Both the position numbers and the translations under genes were made by a program. Shown here one piece after another: positions 40,325-54,604 of a stretch of 64,000 nt of DNA. The DNA is from Phocoena phocoena. Its lineage: Eukaryota > Chordata > Mammalia > Artiodactyla > Phocoenidae. The stretch spans positions 3,597,001 to 3,661,000 of the forward strand of contig NC_089230.1 of assembly GCF_963924675.1 (NCBI RefSeq). Reading direction: 5' to 3'. The stretch's first letter is position 1. Each line of letters opens with the position of its first letter. The notes under the pieces were generated by a model that made no database searches, was not told the DNA's origin, and saw nothing but the letters and a program-made list of their open reading frames with translations.

Positions 40325-41830
40325 AAAAAAAACTTTACTGGGGTTTGTAAATGTACAGTGAACTGCGTGCGTTTAGAGCATACAGTATGACAGGTGTATA
40401 TGCACACAGCCCAGTGCAAGCATCACCACATCAAGATGGCGGATGTACCCATCACCCCCTCAAGCTTCTGTGGCCCCTTTGTGATCCCTCCCATGGGACC
40501 CTCCCCATCTTCATCCCCCAGTTTCAAGTAACCACTGACCTACTTTCTATAACTTACTTTGCATTTTCTAGAACTATTTTTTATAATTGGAATCATAAAA
40601 TCGGTGCTCCTTTTTACCTGGCTTCTTTCACTTAGCACAGATTCATCCATGACATTGTGTGTGTACGTAGTTCATTCTTTTTTATTACTGAGTATTCCAT
40701 TGAACGGATATGAGCTGTTTATGTAGTCACCTGTTGATGGGCATTTGAGCTATTTCATTTTTGGCTGTTACAAATAAAGCTACACACGTCTTTGCGTGGG
40801 CGTACGCTTTAATTTCCCTCGAGTAAATCCCTAGAACAGTGGGGTCATCCGATGAGGGGATGTTTAAGAGACTGCCAAACCGTTTTCCAAAGTGGTTGTA
40901 CATTCCCAATATCGTTGTGTGTGTTCCAGTTTCTCCACATTTGCCATCTCCATGTCTTCTTTGGTGAAGTGTCTTCTCAAATTGTTTGCCTATTTTTTGT
41001 TTATGATTGTCTGGTTTGTTTTTTATTGAGCTTTAATAGTTCTTTTATATATTCTAGATACAACTCATCTATCACGTTGCTTATTTGCAAATATTTGCTC
41101 CCAGCGTTTGGCTTGTCATTCTCTTAACAGTTTCTTTCTTATTTTGAAGAAGTCTAATTTATGATTTGTTCTGTTTATGATCATGCTTTCAGCATTGTAT
41201 CAAAGAAATATTTGCCTAACGTAAGACCACAAAGATTTTCTCCTATGGTGACTTCTAGAAGTTCTATAGGTTTACATTTTGAGTAAATTTTTGTGTATGG
41301 TACAAGGGAAGGATCAACATTTGTTTGTTTACTTGGCCCACCGGTGCCCATTGATCCAGACCCCTTTGTTGTGTAGACTTCTTTCTCCACTAACTCGCCT
41401 CTGCACCCTCGTTGACAAGCAACCGACCATATACGCTTAGGAGTATGAGGTTCTCCTGATGAACTGACCCCTTTATCATTTTGAAATGACCTTCTTTATC
41501 CCTGGTAATAGTCTTTGCTCTGAAATCTCCTTTATTTGATACAAGTACAGCCATTCCCACTTTCTCTAGACTGGTGTTAAATGTTAAATATCTTTTTCAG
41601 CCTTTTACTTTTACCCTATTTGAGTCTTTATATTTAAAGTAGGACTCCTGTAAACAGCGTGAGTTGGGGTTTTGCTGTTCTATTCAGTCAGATAACCTTT
41701 TCTTTTTAATGGGGATATTTAGACCAGGCACATTTTATGTTTAGGTATAAGTCCACCAACTTGTTATTTGTTTTGTTTGTTCCATCGTTTTTTATTTCCT
41801 TTTCCCTCTCTGTCTTCAAAAGTTGAATTT
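40325..41830 (-). mobile_element. Old L1, antisense, with internal loss
   Basis: The 40325-41395 part follows reversed L1 3' region and ORF2 ('aagtaaccactgacctactt', 'ctggcttctttcacttagca', 'ctgccaaaccgttttccaaa', 'ttcttttatatattctagat'). From about 41430 it jumps to a more 5' part of reversed ORF2 ('tgacccctttatcattttga', 'ctttatatttaaagtaggac'). The ORF2 segment normally between these is missing, so the copy is internally deleted. No intact frame. Confidence 0.8.
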
Positions 41831-42562
41831 TTAAAAAGTTTTATTTTATGAAACAGCTTTCAATTTATTAAAATCTTCCCCATGAATAATTTCATTGAGT
41901 GTCATGGGTTTTGAACCTGATTGATAATATATAAAGATGCAACTGATTAGTTTGCAAGATTAACTGATTTACATCAGGGAAAATGGAAATTTGTCTGAAT
42001 TTCAGTCAAAAGTGTTAGTCATTAGGGAGCAAAACTGTAAGTGTGATATTTAAGAACAGTCAATACTACCTTTCTTCCATCTGGATCCACATACTCTTTG
42101 GCATAGTCTTCTCCAATAGTACAACTGTTTCTAAGTGTTAAACTTGACGCCACCATCTCACAAAGTAGTAAAGAAAAAACTTGACGGTTGATAACATACA
42201 ACTATAGTGCTTCATTTCAAAATATATAATTGTTTAGTATGAACGAAAAGAGTCTTGTTTACTACGTAAATAAAATAAAATATTTTAAAAATACGTACTT
42301 TTTATTTTTATCTTTTTAAATTTCTATTTTAGCTAGTTTCGTAATATAAACAATATCCTAGCACAGGGCATGTGCATATAATTGCTGAAGGAGTATACGT
42401 TTACCACGCATGCATCTTTGAATTTATGTTACCAGTAAAGAACTTTACAATCGAACATTTTTCAAACTCCCCGGACTAGAGGACTTTGAGATCACCAAGA
42501 ATTAAGCTAAATATTTTTAAAAGGAGACATAGAAAAAAATATCTTAACTCCTGTCTCATTTA

Positions 42563-42690
42563 GTCTCTGTCTCAGTCCGTTTGTGCTGCTGTAACAAAAT
42601 ACATGGACCAGGTGGCTTATAAAGAGCAGACATTTATTTCTCTCCATTCTGGAGGCTGGGAGTCCGAGAATAAGGTACCAGGTAATCTCT
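42563..42690 (-). repeat. MaLR (THE1/MST-like) LTR fragment
   Basis: 'gtttgtgctgctgtaacaaa', 'accaggtggcttataaagag' and 'ctccattctggaggctggga' match the reversed end of THE1/MST LTRs. It ends about 280 bp before exon 11. Confidence 0.7.
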
Positions 42691-42704
42691 CTACCCAGAG
42701 ATAA

Positions 42705-43115
<411 letters not shown>

Positions 43116-43519
43116 TGAGAGTTTTGTCTTGTCAGTTTCTTCAGGAACAGATTTTTAATTTGATTGAATTTAAAGTGAAATGGGTTCTAGAATTAGAATC
43201 ATAAATACCATATTACATGTGTGGTTTCTTGTGTTGCCATTTTCCCCTTGGAAGGAAGGAAAGGCCAGATCTCTTTATCTTTAAAACAAAAAAGCCTGAA
43301 CACCATTTTGAAATGATTTAACCTAAATGTTAGCTTTTCTCTTAGGCTTTTGCATACTTTACACTATGTAATATTTAATATTCAAAATGACGTTTAATAT
43401 CGGAGACCTGAAAGTTTTCATTTCCATATAATTTTAAATTTACAAATTAAATCTGAGAAATTAGTAATAAATAGTTCAACTTTCACACTTTGTTTCTAAT
43501 CCTATGCTAATGTATTTGT

Positions 43520-43965
43520 TACTGGTGGTAGGACCTGCCCATTAGAAGTACAAGCCAACACTGTATAACTACATAAAAGACCTTCAGAAGTGATCCAGAG
43601 CTGATATTTGTTTATACCTGGAAACAGAGTATTCTTAAATTAATTAAACAAGGAGGCCGTTAGACTGATGTGACTTTAATGCCCTGGCGGCCTAGTAAAC
43701 GAACCTGTAAATCTAAACCTGTAAATGCCTCAAGGTAACGAGATGGAAATGCTAAGGACAGCCAGTTCTGAACAGCCAACTAGGCTTTAAGCTGTAGCCA
43801 ATCAAATACTTTCTTTTCTTTGCATCTTCTCTTTAGATGGGTTTCCATGGCTCCTCTCACCAAAGCACTCAACCGCTTTAAGTTGGTGGTGCTCTATTCA
43901 AATGGGTTTTTGCTCAAATAAACTCTTAAGATTTTTAATACGCCTCAGTTTATCTTTTAACAGTA
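43520..43965 (+). repeat. Probable endogenous retroviral LTR fragment (family unknown)
   Basis: 'aaatgcctcaaggtaacgag', 'gatggaaatgctaaggacag', 'gggtttccatggctcctctc' and 'tttttgctcaaataaactct' are in the order of a eutherian ERV LTR, with an AATAAA-like polyadenylation signal near 43918. I cannot name the family. Confidence 0.45.
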
Positions 43966-43978
43966 TATGTATTATATA

Positions 43979-43981
43979 GTG

Positions 43982-44032
<51 letters not shown>

Positions 44033-44033
44033 G
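43979..44033 (+). repeat. (GT)n(TA)n microsatellite
   Basis: About 21 GT units with one GC interruption, followed by TATATATATATG. Confidence 0.97.
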
Positions 44034-44035
44034 TA

Positions 44036-44780
44036 GCTAGTTCCTGGCACAGAGCTCCTTTTACTCTTGTAATTCCCTGAGTGATGTGGGTGAGAGAGGC
44101 ATCTTTTGTTACTCATATTAAACCTCTTTCAGCCACCCTGAGTTTTTGAGTGGCTCTCGGAGGATGACGGCCAGTTGCCAGAGAAACCAGTATATGATTA
44201 GAGGGTTGGAAGTCAGCCTTACCCTTGGACTCCTTTCCAGGGAGAACTGGGGATTAAGCTAATCACCAGTGATCCGTGATTTAGTCAACCGTACCCATAT
44301 ACTGGAACCTCCAAAAAACCCTAACCAAGGGGTTCGGCGAGTTTCCAGGTGGGTAAAGGCATCAGGTGCTATAAAGGGGGTGCCCCCAGAGAGGCATGGG
44401 AGCTCCACAGCCCTCCCCCCACCTTACCCTGTGCATCTCTTTCGCTTGGCTCTTCCTGCGTTGTATCCCTCATAGTAAACCGGTGATAGTAAACGAAGTT
44501 TCTCCCTGAGTTCTGGAGCTGTCCTAGCGCATCATCTGACCTGAGGAGGGGTTGTGGGAACAGCCGATGGATTGGAAGTGTGGGTGGCCTGGGCTTGTGA
44601 TTGACGTTTCAAGTGGGGGCAGCCTGTGGGCCTGCGCCCCTAACCTCTGGGGTCTGCGTTAACTCCAGGTAATGACAGAATTGAACTGAATTGCAGGAAG
44701 GCAGCTGGCGTCTGCAGAGAACCGGAGAATTGCTTGGTGTGGAAAACACACATTTGGTGTCAGAAGTGCTGTAACAAGAG
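44036..44780 (+). repeat. Probable endogenous retroviral LTR (family unknown)
   Basis: It has promoter-like GCTATAAAGGGGG near 44370, then 'gtttctccctgagttctgga', 'gaggggttgtgggaacagcc', 'gtgggtggcctgggcttgtg' and a 3' end 'cacatttggtgtcagaagtg'. This order is typical of an LTR followed by the start of an internal region. No gag, pol or env frame is visible. Confidence 0.5.
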
Positions 44781-45289
44781 GAAAATGGTCTCTTTTAATA
44801 CTTTCCCGTTCTGCTTATTTGGGTTAAATGTTTGTAACCAAATTAGCACATGAAAGATAGGTAATAACTTCGGATGTTAATATTTACGAAACTTTTCTCT
44901 GGATTAAAATAGGAAATAGACTAATTTTCATCCCAGAAAATTTCAGATGAGCTCCTCCCCCGTATCTGTGAGCTGTGTAATGTATGTGTAGGGTTCATAA
45001 TATAATTATTTTGGACTTTGTCATTGCTCTGATAACAAACACAACGTTCCTTTTTCACAGATTGCTTAATAAAGAATGAAGCAATGGCTTAGATCTTGGA
45101 CTAAGTTCCTGAGGGAATGTGTGGAATTTCCTCCTGGAAACCTTTGAATACAACAGAGATGTGACTGAGAGAGGCAGGAAGAGGGGGCCGAACTCCTAGT
45201 ATTTTTTTTAGTCTCTTGATAGGCAAAAAGTTCAATTACTCCCTTTACTTGTCATTATGTTTATCCTAATTAATTACATTTACTCATGA

Positions 45290-47148
<1,859 letters not shown>

Positions 47149-48779
47149 TAACCTGAGTGGGTTGAAGTACTCTCTGTCTGGAGTACATTTATGATATAGT
47201 TAGGTGACTCTATGCCATTCCAGGACAAATTTTGGTTCCGTAAGTTCACAGAAGCACACTTTTTAAATTGTTGTACCCAAGCATTTTCCCTATTATTTTG
47301 TATAAGGAATGTAGATACAGAAATTCCAACTTCATCAAAATATCCCTCAAGGAAACACTCATTTTTGTAGTCTTTCTTCCCTATTAAAGCTGAATTCTTC
47401 TGAAAGGATGTAAACAAAGTGAATTGTTCTCTTTGCCCTTATGCCCTGGATAACGGAGACATATCCTACCCATCTGAGGACCCAGAGCATTAAATACAAT
47501 TAAAACATAAATGCTTATTTGACCTTCTCTAGCATAAGGGAACAGGGGCTCGGCAATGTTCCACTGATTCACCGGACTTTACGGACTTGGAGTTGGTGAC
47601 ACACTCAGAGAAGATTTGGGGACACCTAGTCCATTCCACTCCACTGCTGTCGAGCCCCTTCCTTGAATGCCCAGCCCACATTTGGTAATGGGGCGCCTTC
47701 GCCCCAGCTGTGCTCCTCCCAGGCGGGACCTTCCTGATGGCCTCGCTGCCCTCTCTCCACAAGGTCCCAGCAGCCCTATGAAAGCCCTAACTCGAATCCA
47801 CCCTTCTCTCCTCCTGCTTCAGGACACGTGAAGAAAGGGAGCTGCGTCTCTGTGATAAAGAAATTGTGCTTCTCCCAAGGTCACGTCCACCAACACTAGA
47901 ACCCTGAGGTCCAGTCCTGTCCTTTCCATCCTGTCAGACCAAATTCACAATTTGGGTGGGAAACTTGAAAGATGCATTTTAGAAAAAAAATGCTATTGTA
48001 AAGAGTCAAAACGTTCCTTTTTTTATTAATAATCTTTAGATGGGGCTTAGCCTAATAAATTAGTTATCACACACACACGATGAAATTTTTTTCTTTTTTA
48101 GTATAAATTTTTCTAAACAATTTTCCATTTCATTGAACCCCATATTTTTGAAAATTTCAGTATTTCTCCATTCACTTCCTTTTAAGAAAGCAATTTTATT
48201 ATCTTTTCTGCCAAAAGTTAGCCTGTAAGCTTGAGAATTATAGAAATTGTTCTTTTGGATTATATTAAAATTTATATTCAAAAATGGGAAAATTTTAAGA
48301 CAAATGAGATAAGTTTTGTTACTACATATTGACTTCCATTTAAGTTTCTAGAATTATATCGTTCTGTTTCTCCAGAAACTTCAGGTCTTTTGGCTAAAAA
48401 TAACCCCCAAATAACATACATAAGTATTTAAAATATATTCTGTAAGGTGCATATGTAATCTCTAGTAGCGCTTTAGAAATGATCATTTGATGTTTTTAAA
48501 GGAAAAGTTAACAAAGGTCGTTCTTTACTTTGTAAGTTATTTTCAGATGCTTGATTCTGGCATACACTTGACAAAACTATTGAACATCAATACAAATAAA
48601 ATAGGTTAAAAGGAATTAGAAAGCTTTTATCTATTGTGCCAGATTTTACAACCTTGACATTTCTTACCAGATTCATTATGGCTGACGTTGCAGCATAAAA
48701 TATGGGAACAGCCCCCAAACAAAACGACCCCCAGAACATGCACAGTTCAGTGTCTTAAGACCTCCGAACACTTAGGGTT

Positions 48780-49215
48780 GGTCCCCTGCCTACCGCATAG
48801 TTTAGGGGTGCGGGTGCCCGGGGCGACCTCCCCACCCATTAGGTGGCAGGAGAAACCAGCGCGGCTCGACGAGACTAAGGCAGCAGCAGGGCGCAGGCGC
48901 AGTGCTCCGGTGGGGCTTTGTGCAGGCGCCGGCCCCGCGGCCGGTGGCGCCGCGCACTCCGGCTTCACGCCCTCCTCGATGCTGCCCGGGCTCCTGTCCA
49001 GAGCCGCCCTGCCAGTTGCCCTGGTCTCAGAGGTCCCTACCCTTGCGGTTCTTCCCTCCCCCCACCCCCTCCGTTAACTCGCTCCCTCCGCGCTGGGTCC
49101 TCCGCAGGCTCTGCATCCCGTGCAGGTCGCAGGCTGTGACCTCCACCTCACTGCACCCTCTGCCTCTGCCTCTCCGCTCGGCTCCCTCCGGATTTCGAGG
49201 CTCTTCTTTTTCCGC
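48780..49215. promoter_or_regulatory. Intronic CpG-rich block (CpG-island-like)
   Basis: It stands out from AT-rich surroundings by dense CG dinucleotides, with the palindrome CCGGCCCCGCGGCCGG near 48929 and a GCGCAGGCGCAG at 48891-48902 that resembles the NRF1 motif. It holds no PDE10A exon. It may be a CpG island with promoter or enhancer use, or a GC-rich old repeat. Which one cannot be decided here. Confidence 0.5.
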
Positions 49216-49479
49216 CGGCCCCTGGTGGAGCCGCTGTGCTGGCCGCCTGCAATTCCTCTCCTCCCCTTTTCTCTGAAACCAGCTCCATCACCCCCCAGAA
49301 AATGCTCTGGTCCAGGGGCCGTGCGGGTCCAAGGGTCAGGGCTCAGTTTTCCTCTTTGCGTCGCTGTTCTCACGTGGCTTCCAGGACCCCCAGCACCCTC
49401 GGTTCCCGAGCGCTCCTCCAGCCCGCTCCCCTTTCAACTTTCCCTTCTCAGTGACGACCCCGTCCATCAGCGTCTAAGG

Positions 49480-50060
49480 CTGATGACCTAGCCTTCAGGC
49501 TTGGCTTCCCCTCCCCCGCTCGCCGTCCTGCCCTCCTTTCTTCTCATGCCCAGCCTGCTAGAAAGCTCTGTTGATTCTGCCTGCAGAATCTTCCAGACTT
49601 TAGTCACGTCTCCTAAGCCTGCGTTGCTAGCGTCCTGGTCTAAGCTTCTGTTATGTTTTGCCTGAGTCACGACGAAAGCCTCCCCCAGGTCTCTCCCACC
49701 CTCCTGGAGTCTGTTCTCAATACAGTGGCCAGCGTGGGGATCTTTAAAGAACGTCAGCTAGATGATGTCACTCACTTTGTGCTAAAAACCCCACCATCGG
49801 TCCCTGGATCACAAATAATACAAGACCTTTACCCTCCCCTCCCCTCCCCTGCCCTCACGTTCCTCTCTGTCCTCTCCCCGCAGTCCCTGCAGTGGTCAGT
49901 CCTGGTCATGTGACTCTGGTCCTGTGACTCACGGGCAGGCTCCCCTGCCAGGATGTGCGCTGGCTGAGAGCCCTGCCCCCGCCCCCGGGAGCTGCCTGCT
50001 TCTCCCCTTCACCTGCACCTCTGCCTGTCTGAGGCCCATCCTAACTGCTGTACATCACAG
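49480..50060 (+). repeat. L2 LINE fragment
   Basis: 'ggccagcgtggggatcttta', 'gatgatgtcactcactttgt' and 'cctgctt-ctccccttcacc' follow L2 order on the + strand. Upstream limit unclear because the neighbouring block is also C-rich. Confidence 0.5.
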
Positions 50061-50360
50061 CCACCCGCCTCTTACCTGTCCCCTTCAGCCTGCTCTTCCT
50101 TTTATCTTTTTGTATACAATTTGCCATTTTTCACATGCTTTATGATATACTTGCTATATTCCTCATTTATGATAGCAGTAACATCGTTAGAATTTAACAT
50201 TGAATAGATTTTTGAGTGAAGAACTGATACTGTCCTCTCCTTTTGCAGACTTGCTTTATCTGTGATTCTTTGGAACATTTGCTTTAATTTGATACCACTT
50301 ACACTTTTTACCAGAGTCAATCAGGAAAACTCAAGAATAATTTGATTGTTAAGTTCGTAA

Positions 50361-50771
<411 letters not shown>

Positions 50772-51845
50772 TAAAAGAGGGATATTCTTCTGGCTTTCTT
50801 TAGAAACAGCAGCTACATTTTATCGTAAAACCTTTTTTAAAAGATTTATATATATTTTGCAATCACATTTGATTTTTAGGTACGTTATACCCTAAGGCAA
50901 AGTTTGTTTCACGTAGTTAATTTAATCCACGTGGGTCATCACGTTCTTGAACCAGAATGTGTTGAACAACGAATCTTGAACGGTAGGCAAACACGATTTT
51001 AAGTACATTGAAGTTCTTTTATTTTCTCTTTTGTGTGTTTTTAAATTGAGTTTTCTTGCTTTTAAGAGATGTCCTTAGTGACTGAGCTGGATGCTGACAG
51101 GTCTCCCTTCCCTGTGAGATACGTACGCTCCTTCACTTCAAACCTTTTTCTCAAAGTCATCTTAACTACGTAACTATCGCCTCGTAATGCTCTGACTCCT
51201 CTCACAGACAATTTTTAAAATGTGATCTCTGTTTGACTTAAGAATAGTGGACCCGGTTGCTTCCTCTCACTGTCAGCACCTCATAATAGGAAGAGAAATC
51301 TTATTAGATCTTTTGATTACGTGTCTACAGGAAGGATTTGGAGTTTTCAAGGTTGTGACGCAAAGCCCCGGCAGGACCTCAGCAGCGCCTGGCTGTGGGC
51401 GACTTGCAAAGCAGAAAGGTGTCTGCCCCTTGGTGCACTTTCCCTTTCTTGTATAGCCCAGGCCTCCCCTGACCACCCAGGGCTCTTTTCCTCTCCGTAC
51501 CTTCTCCTAGTGGCGCCTCATGGTCCCAGCTGTCCCAGTGATTGGTAGTACTGCACACTCAGATCTTTTCAAAACCCAGCAACATGTACGTGGTCAGGCC
51601 CCTTTTCCTCAGGACTGAGAAGGTAAATGGTGACCTTACTGAAGTGCAGGTGCTCTTCTGATGACCTGCGGGGTAGAGTGGAAGGTCTGTCAGATACGGA
51701 GTTATATCCGGCAGGTGGCTGAATGTCCCCCTTGCTCCCGGGCTGGTTCTATCCCTGAAAGCAATAGGTAGTCACCATTCCCGATGTTCCCTTGGCACCA
51801 ATACTTTATTTTTTAAATGATGTATGTTATGTACGTTTGGCTGGA

Positions 51846-52003
51846 TAGATAGATACATACATACATACTTAGAAATTTAAGCAGGGTAAAAGATGCGTGT
51901 GGATATATGTATATGTGTATGTGTTTGTATGTGTGTATGATATAGATGTGTGTACCTATATATGTGTGTATATAATAGGTGTATATACACACACATATAT
52001 ATT
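51846..52003 (+). repeat. Compound microsatellite (GATA/CATA and GT/TA)
   Basis: TAGATAGATACATACATACA opens it. A GTAT/GTGT-rich stretch follows from about 51,897, ending in ATATACACACACATATATAT. Parts of the second half are self-complementary. Confidence 0.85.
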
Positions 52004-54394
52004 AGCACACACATGCATTAAAACATGCTTTTTATAAATAGACATTTATTAAAAGTTTATGACAGTTTATATCTACTTTCCCCTTAGGCTATTTATTTGC
52101 CCAGGAAGAAGGGTATATGCCAGAAAGGACATCAGGACGCCTTCATTTAGAAATAATTAGGACTCCTGGGTCCCATGTGCATCCTGTGTTCTAAATGAAT
52201 TCATACATATGACTATGACAGCATTTCTGGTAATTTAATCTGCAAATGAATTTTAACAGCCTTCCTAAAGTTCCCTCAGAAAACCTATTTTAAATATAAG
52301 AGAATTTACAGAGGCCAGGATTGCAAGGTACATTGCTGCTGGATGGAATAAGATATAAACTGTGTGATACAGCAGCGATACAAAGCAGAAGGGGTGGAGA
52401 GGGTCTGACCCAGCCAAGGAAGACTTCTGGCAGGAAGACTTCCTCCGTTTGCCGCCGTTGACGGTGGAGGTGGCACAGAGCAGTTTGTCCCATTTTCAGC
52501 AAACCCTCAGCCACGTGGGGGCTCTGTGTTACATGATGCGGTGTTCCTAGAGTGATCAGAGCGTCATCACGGGAACTCAGGCAGTGAGTTAAGTCCAGGC
52601 ACGCTGCTGGCATCCACAGAGTTGTTGGAGGGTAGTTAGATTCCGAGTATTAGAGAAGGCATTTCAGTCACTGGTGGGGGGAACATAAGGGCATCTTTGT
52701 TCTTGTGTCTTTAGAGAGGTGAGGTTCTCAGCAGACGAGTGGGATGGGAAGCCGGCCAGAAGAACCATCATGGCCACAGGTTCAGCCCACCAGTTAAAAT
52801 CTGAATCTGTATCCTGGCTTGACCAACACCTCCTGTGTGAGCTGTGACAGGGAGAAACATAGGGGGCATAAACTCATGGCCCCATCTTCATGGGAGGAGA
52901 ATGGCGGAGGGCCCATTCATTTTCTGGAAATCTCTAGAATCTGCTGATTGTACGTGCTCATGGTAACTCCTCTGAGTTTTGCTTCTCAGATCCATCTAAC
53001 TGCCTCTTGAAATTCGTTTCAATAGCGAACATATTTATTCACTGCCTCGCAGCTGCCAGCACATGTTTCAGGCCCAGGGGGACAGTGATAGCAAAAGCAC
53101 AAATGCCTGTTGTGTCCACAGCTCCGCCCTCAAGCGGGTCTTCTTGCCGCGCCACCTGGCCAGCCTCCTGGGGTCCCAGCCATCCTAACAGGCTGTGGCT
53201 CTCAAGCCTGTGTGTCAGCCTGGGGTACCGTAAGGTTCTGTTTCCAAACGCTTGAACTGTGTTTGGCATTCAGTGTGGCCAAAATCGTGCTGAGTTATTT
53301 TACAGCTCCCGTGATGGCGCCTCACTCACCCCACAGGTCAGTGACCCTGTTAGAGTCCTTCCCCCTCACCCTGCCGCCAGCTCCAGTCACCAAGCCCTGC
53401 CAGTTTGAAGTTTTGTCAGGACACCTCCAGACTTGACCAATTAAGGTGATATCCTTGGCTGAGAGTAAAATTTAATTTCAACATCCAGTCACTGAATTAT
53501 CAGACAGAACAATATGTCATTACATCACACGGAGCCCTCTGATAGGTCTGTCCGCCCAGTGGTCAGGGTAGTGAAGGGCTTCTCCTTCGGCGTCCTCATC
53601 TCCGCAGGCAGCCTTCAGCGCTCTGGCTGCACAGAGGATCGCAGTCCCGAACTATTCATCCTTTGGCAACGTGGCCAAAGAGGAGATAAAAAAATTCACC
53701 ATGATGCTTAGAGATGGCTCCCCATGAGGCCTCCACAAAGCTGTGTGTGTGTGGCTCTGTGTGTGTGTCTACAGACCACAGTCTTGTTAACCCGAATGCT
53801 GACTTTCAGTGTTGTTGCCACAATTACTTATGGGATAATCCGGGCGACTGGGGAAGCGTGGGGAAGAGGGCCCCTGTGTGACCACAGCAACCTCAGCAAA
53901 CAGAAAAGGGAAGTATATCTAAAAGCTAACCTCAGTCCTTCACACACTGGCACAGAACTATTCACGGTACAGCACGGCAGGAGGGGTGTATGCCTTCACT
54001 TCCGTCACAGGGAGAAAGATGCAGTGGGCAGTTCCCACCCCCCCCACCCCCGCCCCGAGTGGGCAGTGGGAGGAGATTAAGTCAGGAATGAAGTAAGGAG
54101 AAGTGTGAAAGCATCTAGAGGAAAGATAGGTTCAGATTCTTAACTTTTGCTGAGCTGCCCTTTGTCTCAACATTGGGTCTCAGGACTGTTTTCCCGGTGA
54201 CTGGGGCCAGGGGCTGTGTACAGGCCGTGAGGGGCATTCATGGGAGGCCGAGTTCCCATTTGGTGCCTGTAGTGGATGCTGAACTGGCCCCTCTGAGCGT
54301 ACAGTCTCCTACATGTCCATCAGGGACCTTTCCCGAGTGACATCCCAAATTCCACCTTCATTAGACCTTGTCTGTTTGACTGACTTTTCCCCCA

Positions 54395-54604
54395 TTTTTT
54401 TTTTTTTCTTTTGCGGTACATGGGCCTCTCACCGCTGTGGCCTCTCCCGTTGCGGAGCACAGGCTCCGGACGCGCAGGCTCAGCGGCCATGGCTCACAGG
54501 CCCAGCCGCTCCGCGGCATGTGGGATCTTCCCGGACCGGGGCACGACCCCGTGTCCCCTGCATCGGCAGGCGGACTTTCAACCACTGCACCACAAGGGAA
54601 GCCC
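54395..54604 (-). mobile_element. CHR-type SINE, antisense
   Basis: Reversed SINE from a T-rich end at 54395 to the head at about 54604 (reversed GGCTTCCCTTGTGGTGCAG). It is close to the other copies with a few CpG changes. I find no convincing target-site duplication, so the 5' flank may have been altered after insertion. Confidence 0.92.

Noticed and set aside
44036..44780. A provirus with surviving retroviral genes in intron 11
   Set aside because: Only LTR-like sequence is visible; no gag, pol or env frame longer than about 70 codons exists there.
48688..49491. Overlapping frames of 129, 124, 123 and 99 aa in the CpG-rich block, as a possible hidden gene or alternative exon
   Set aside because: GC-rich DNA is poor in stop codons and yields such frames on both strands. 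Peptides are Pro/Arg/Ser/Ala-rich with no domain and no PDE10A similarity. The DNA itself is still reported as a possible regulatory block.
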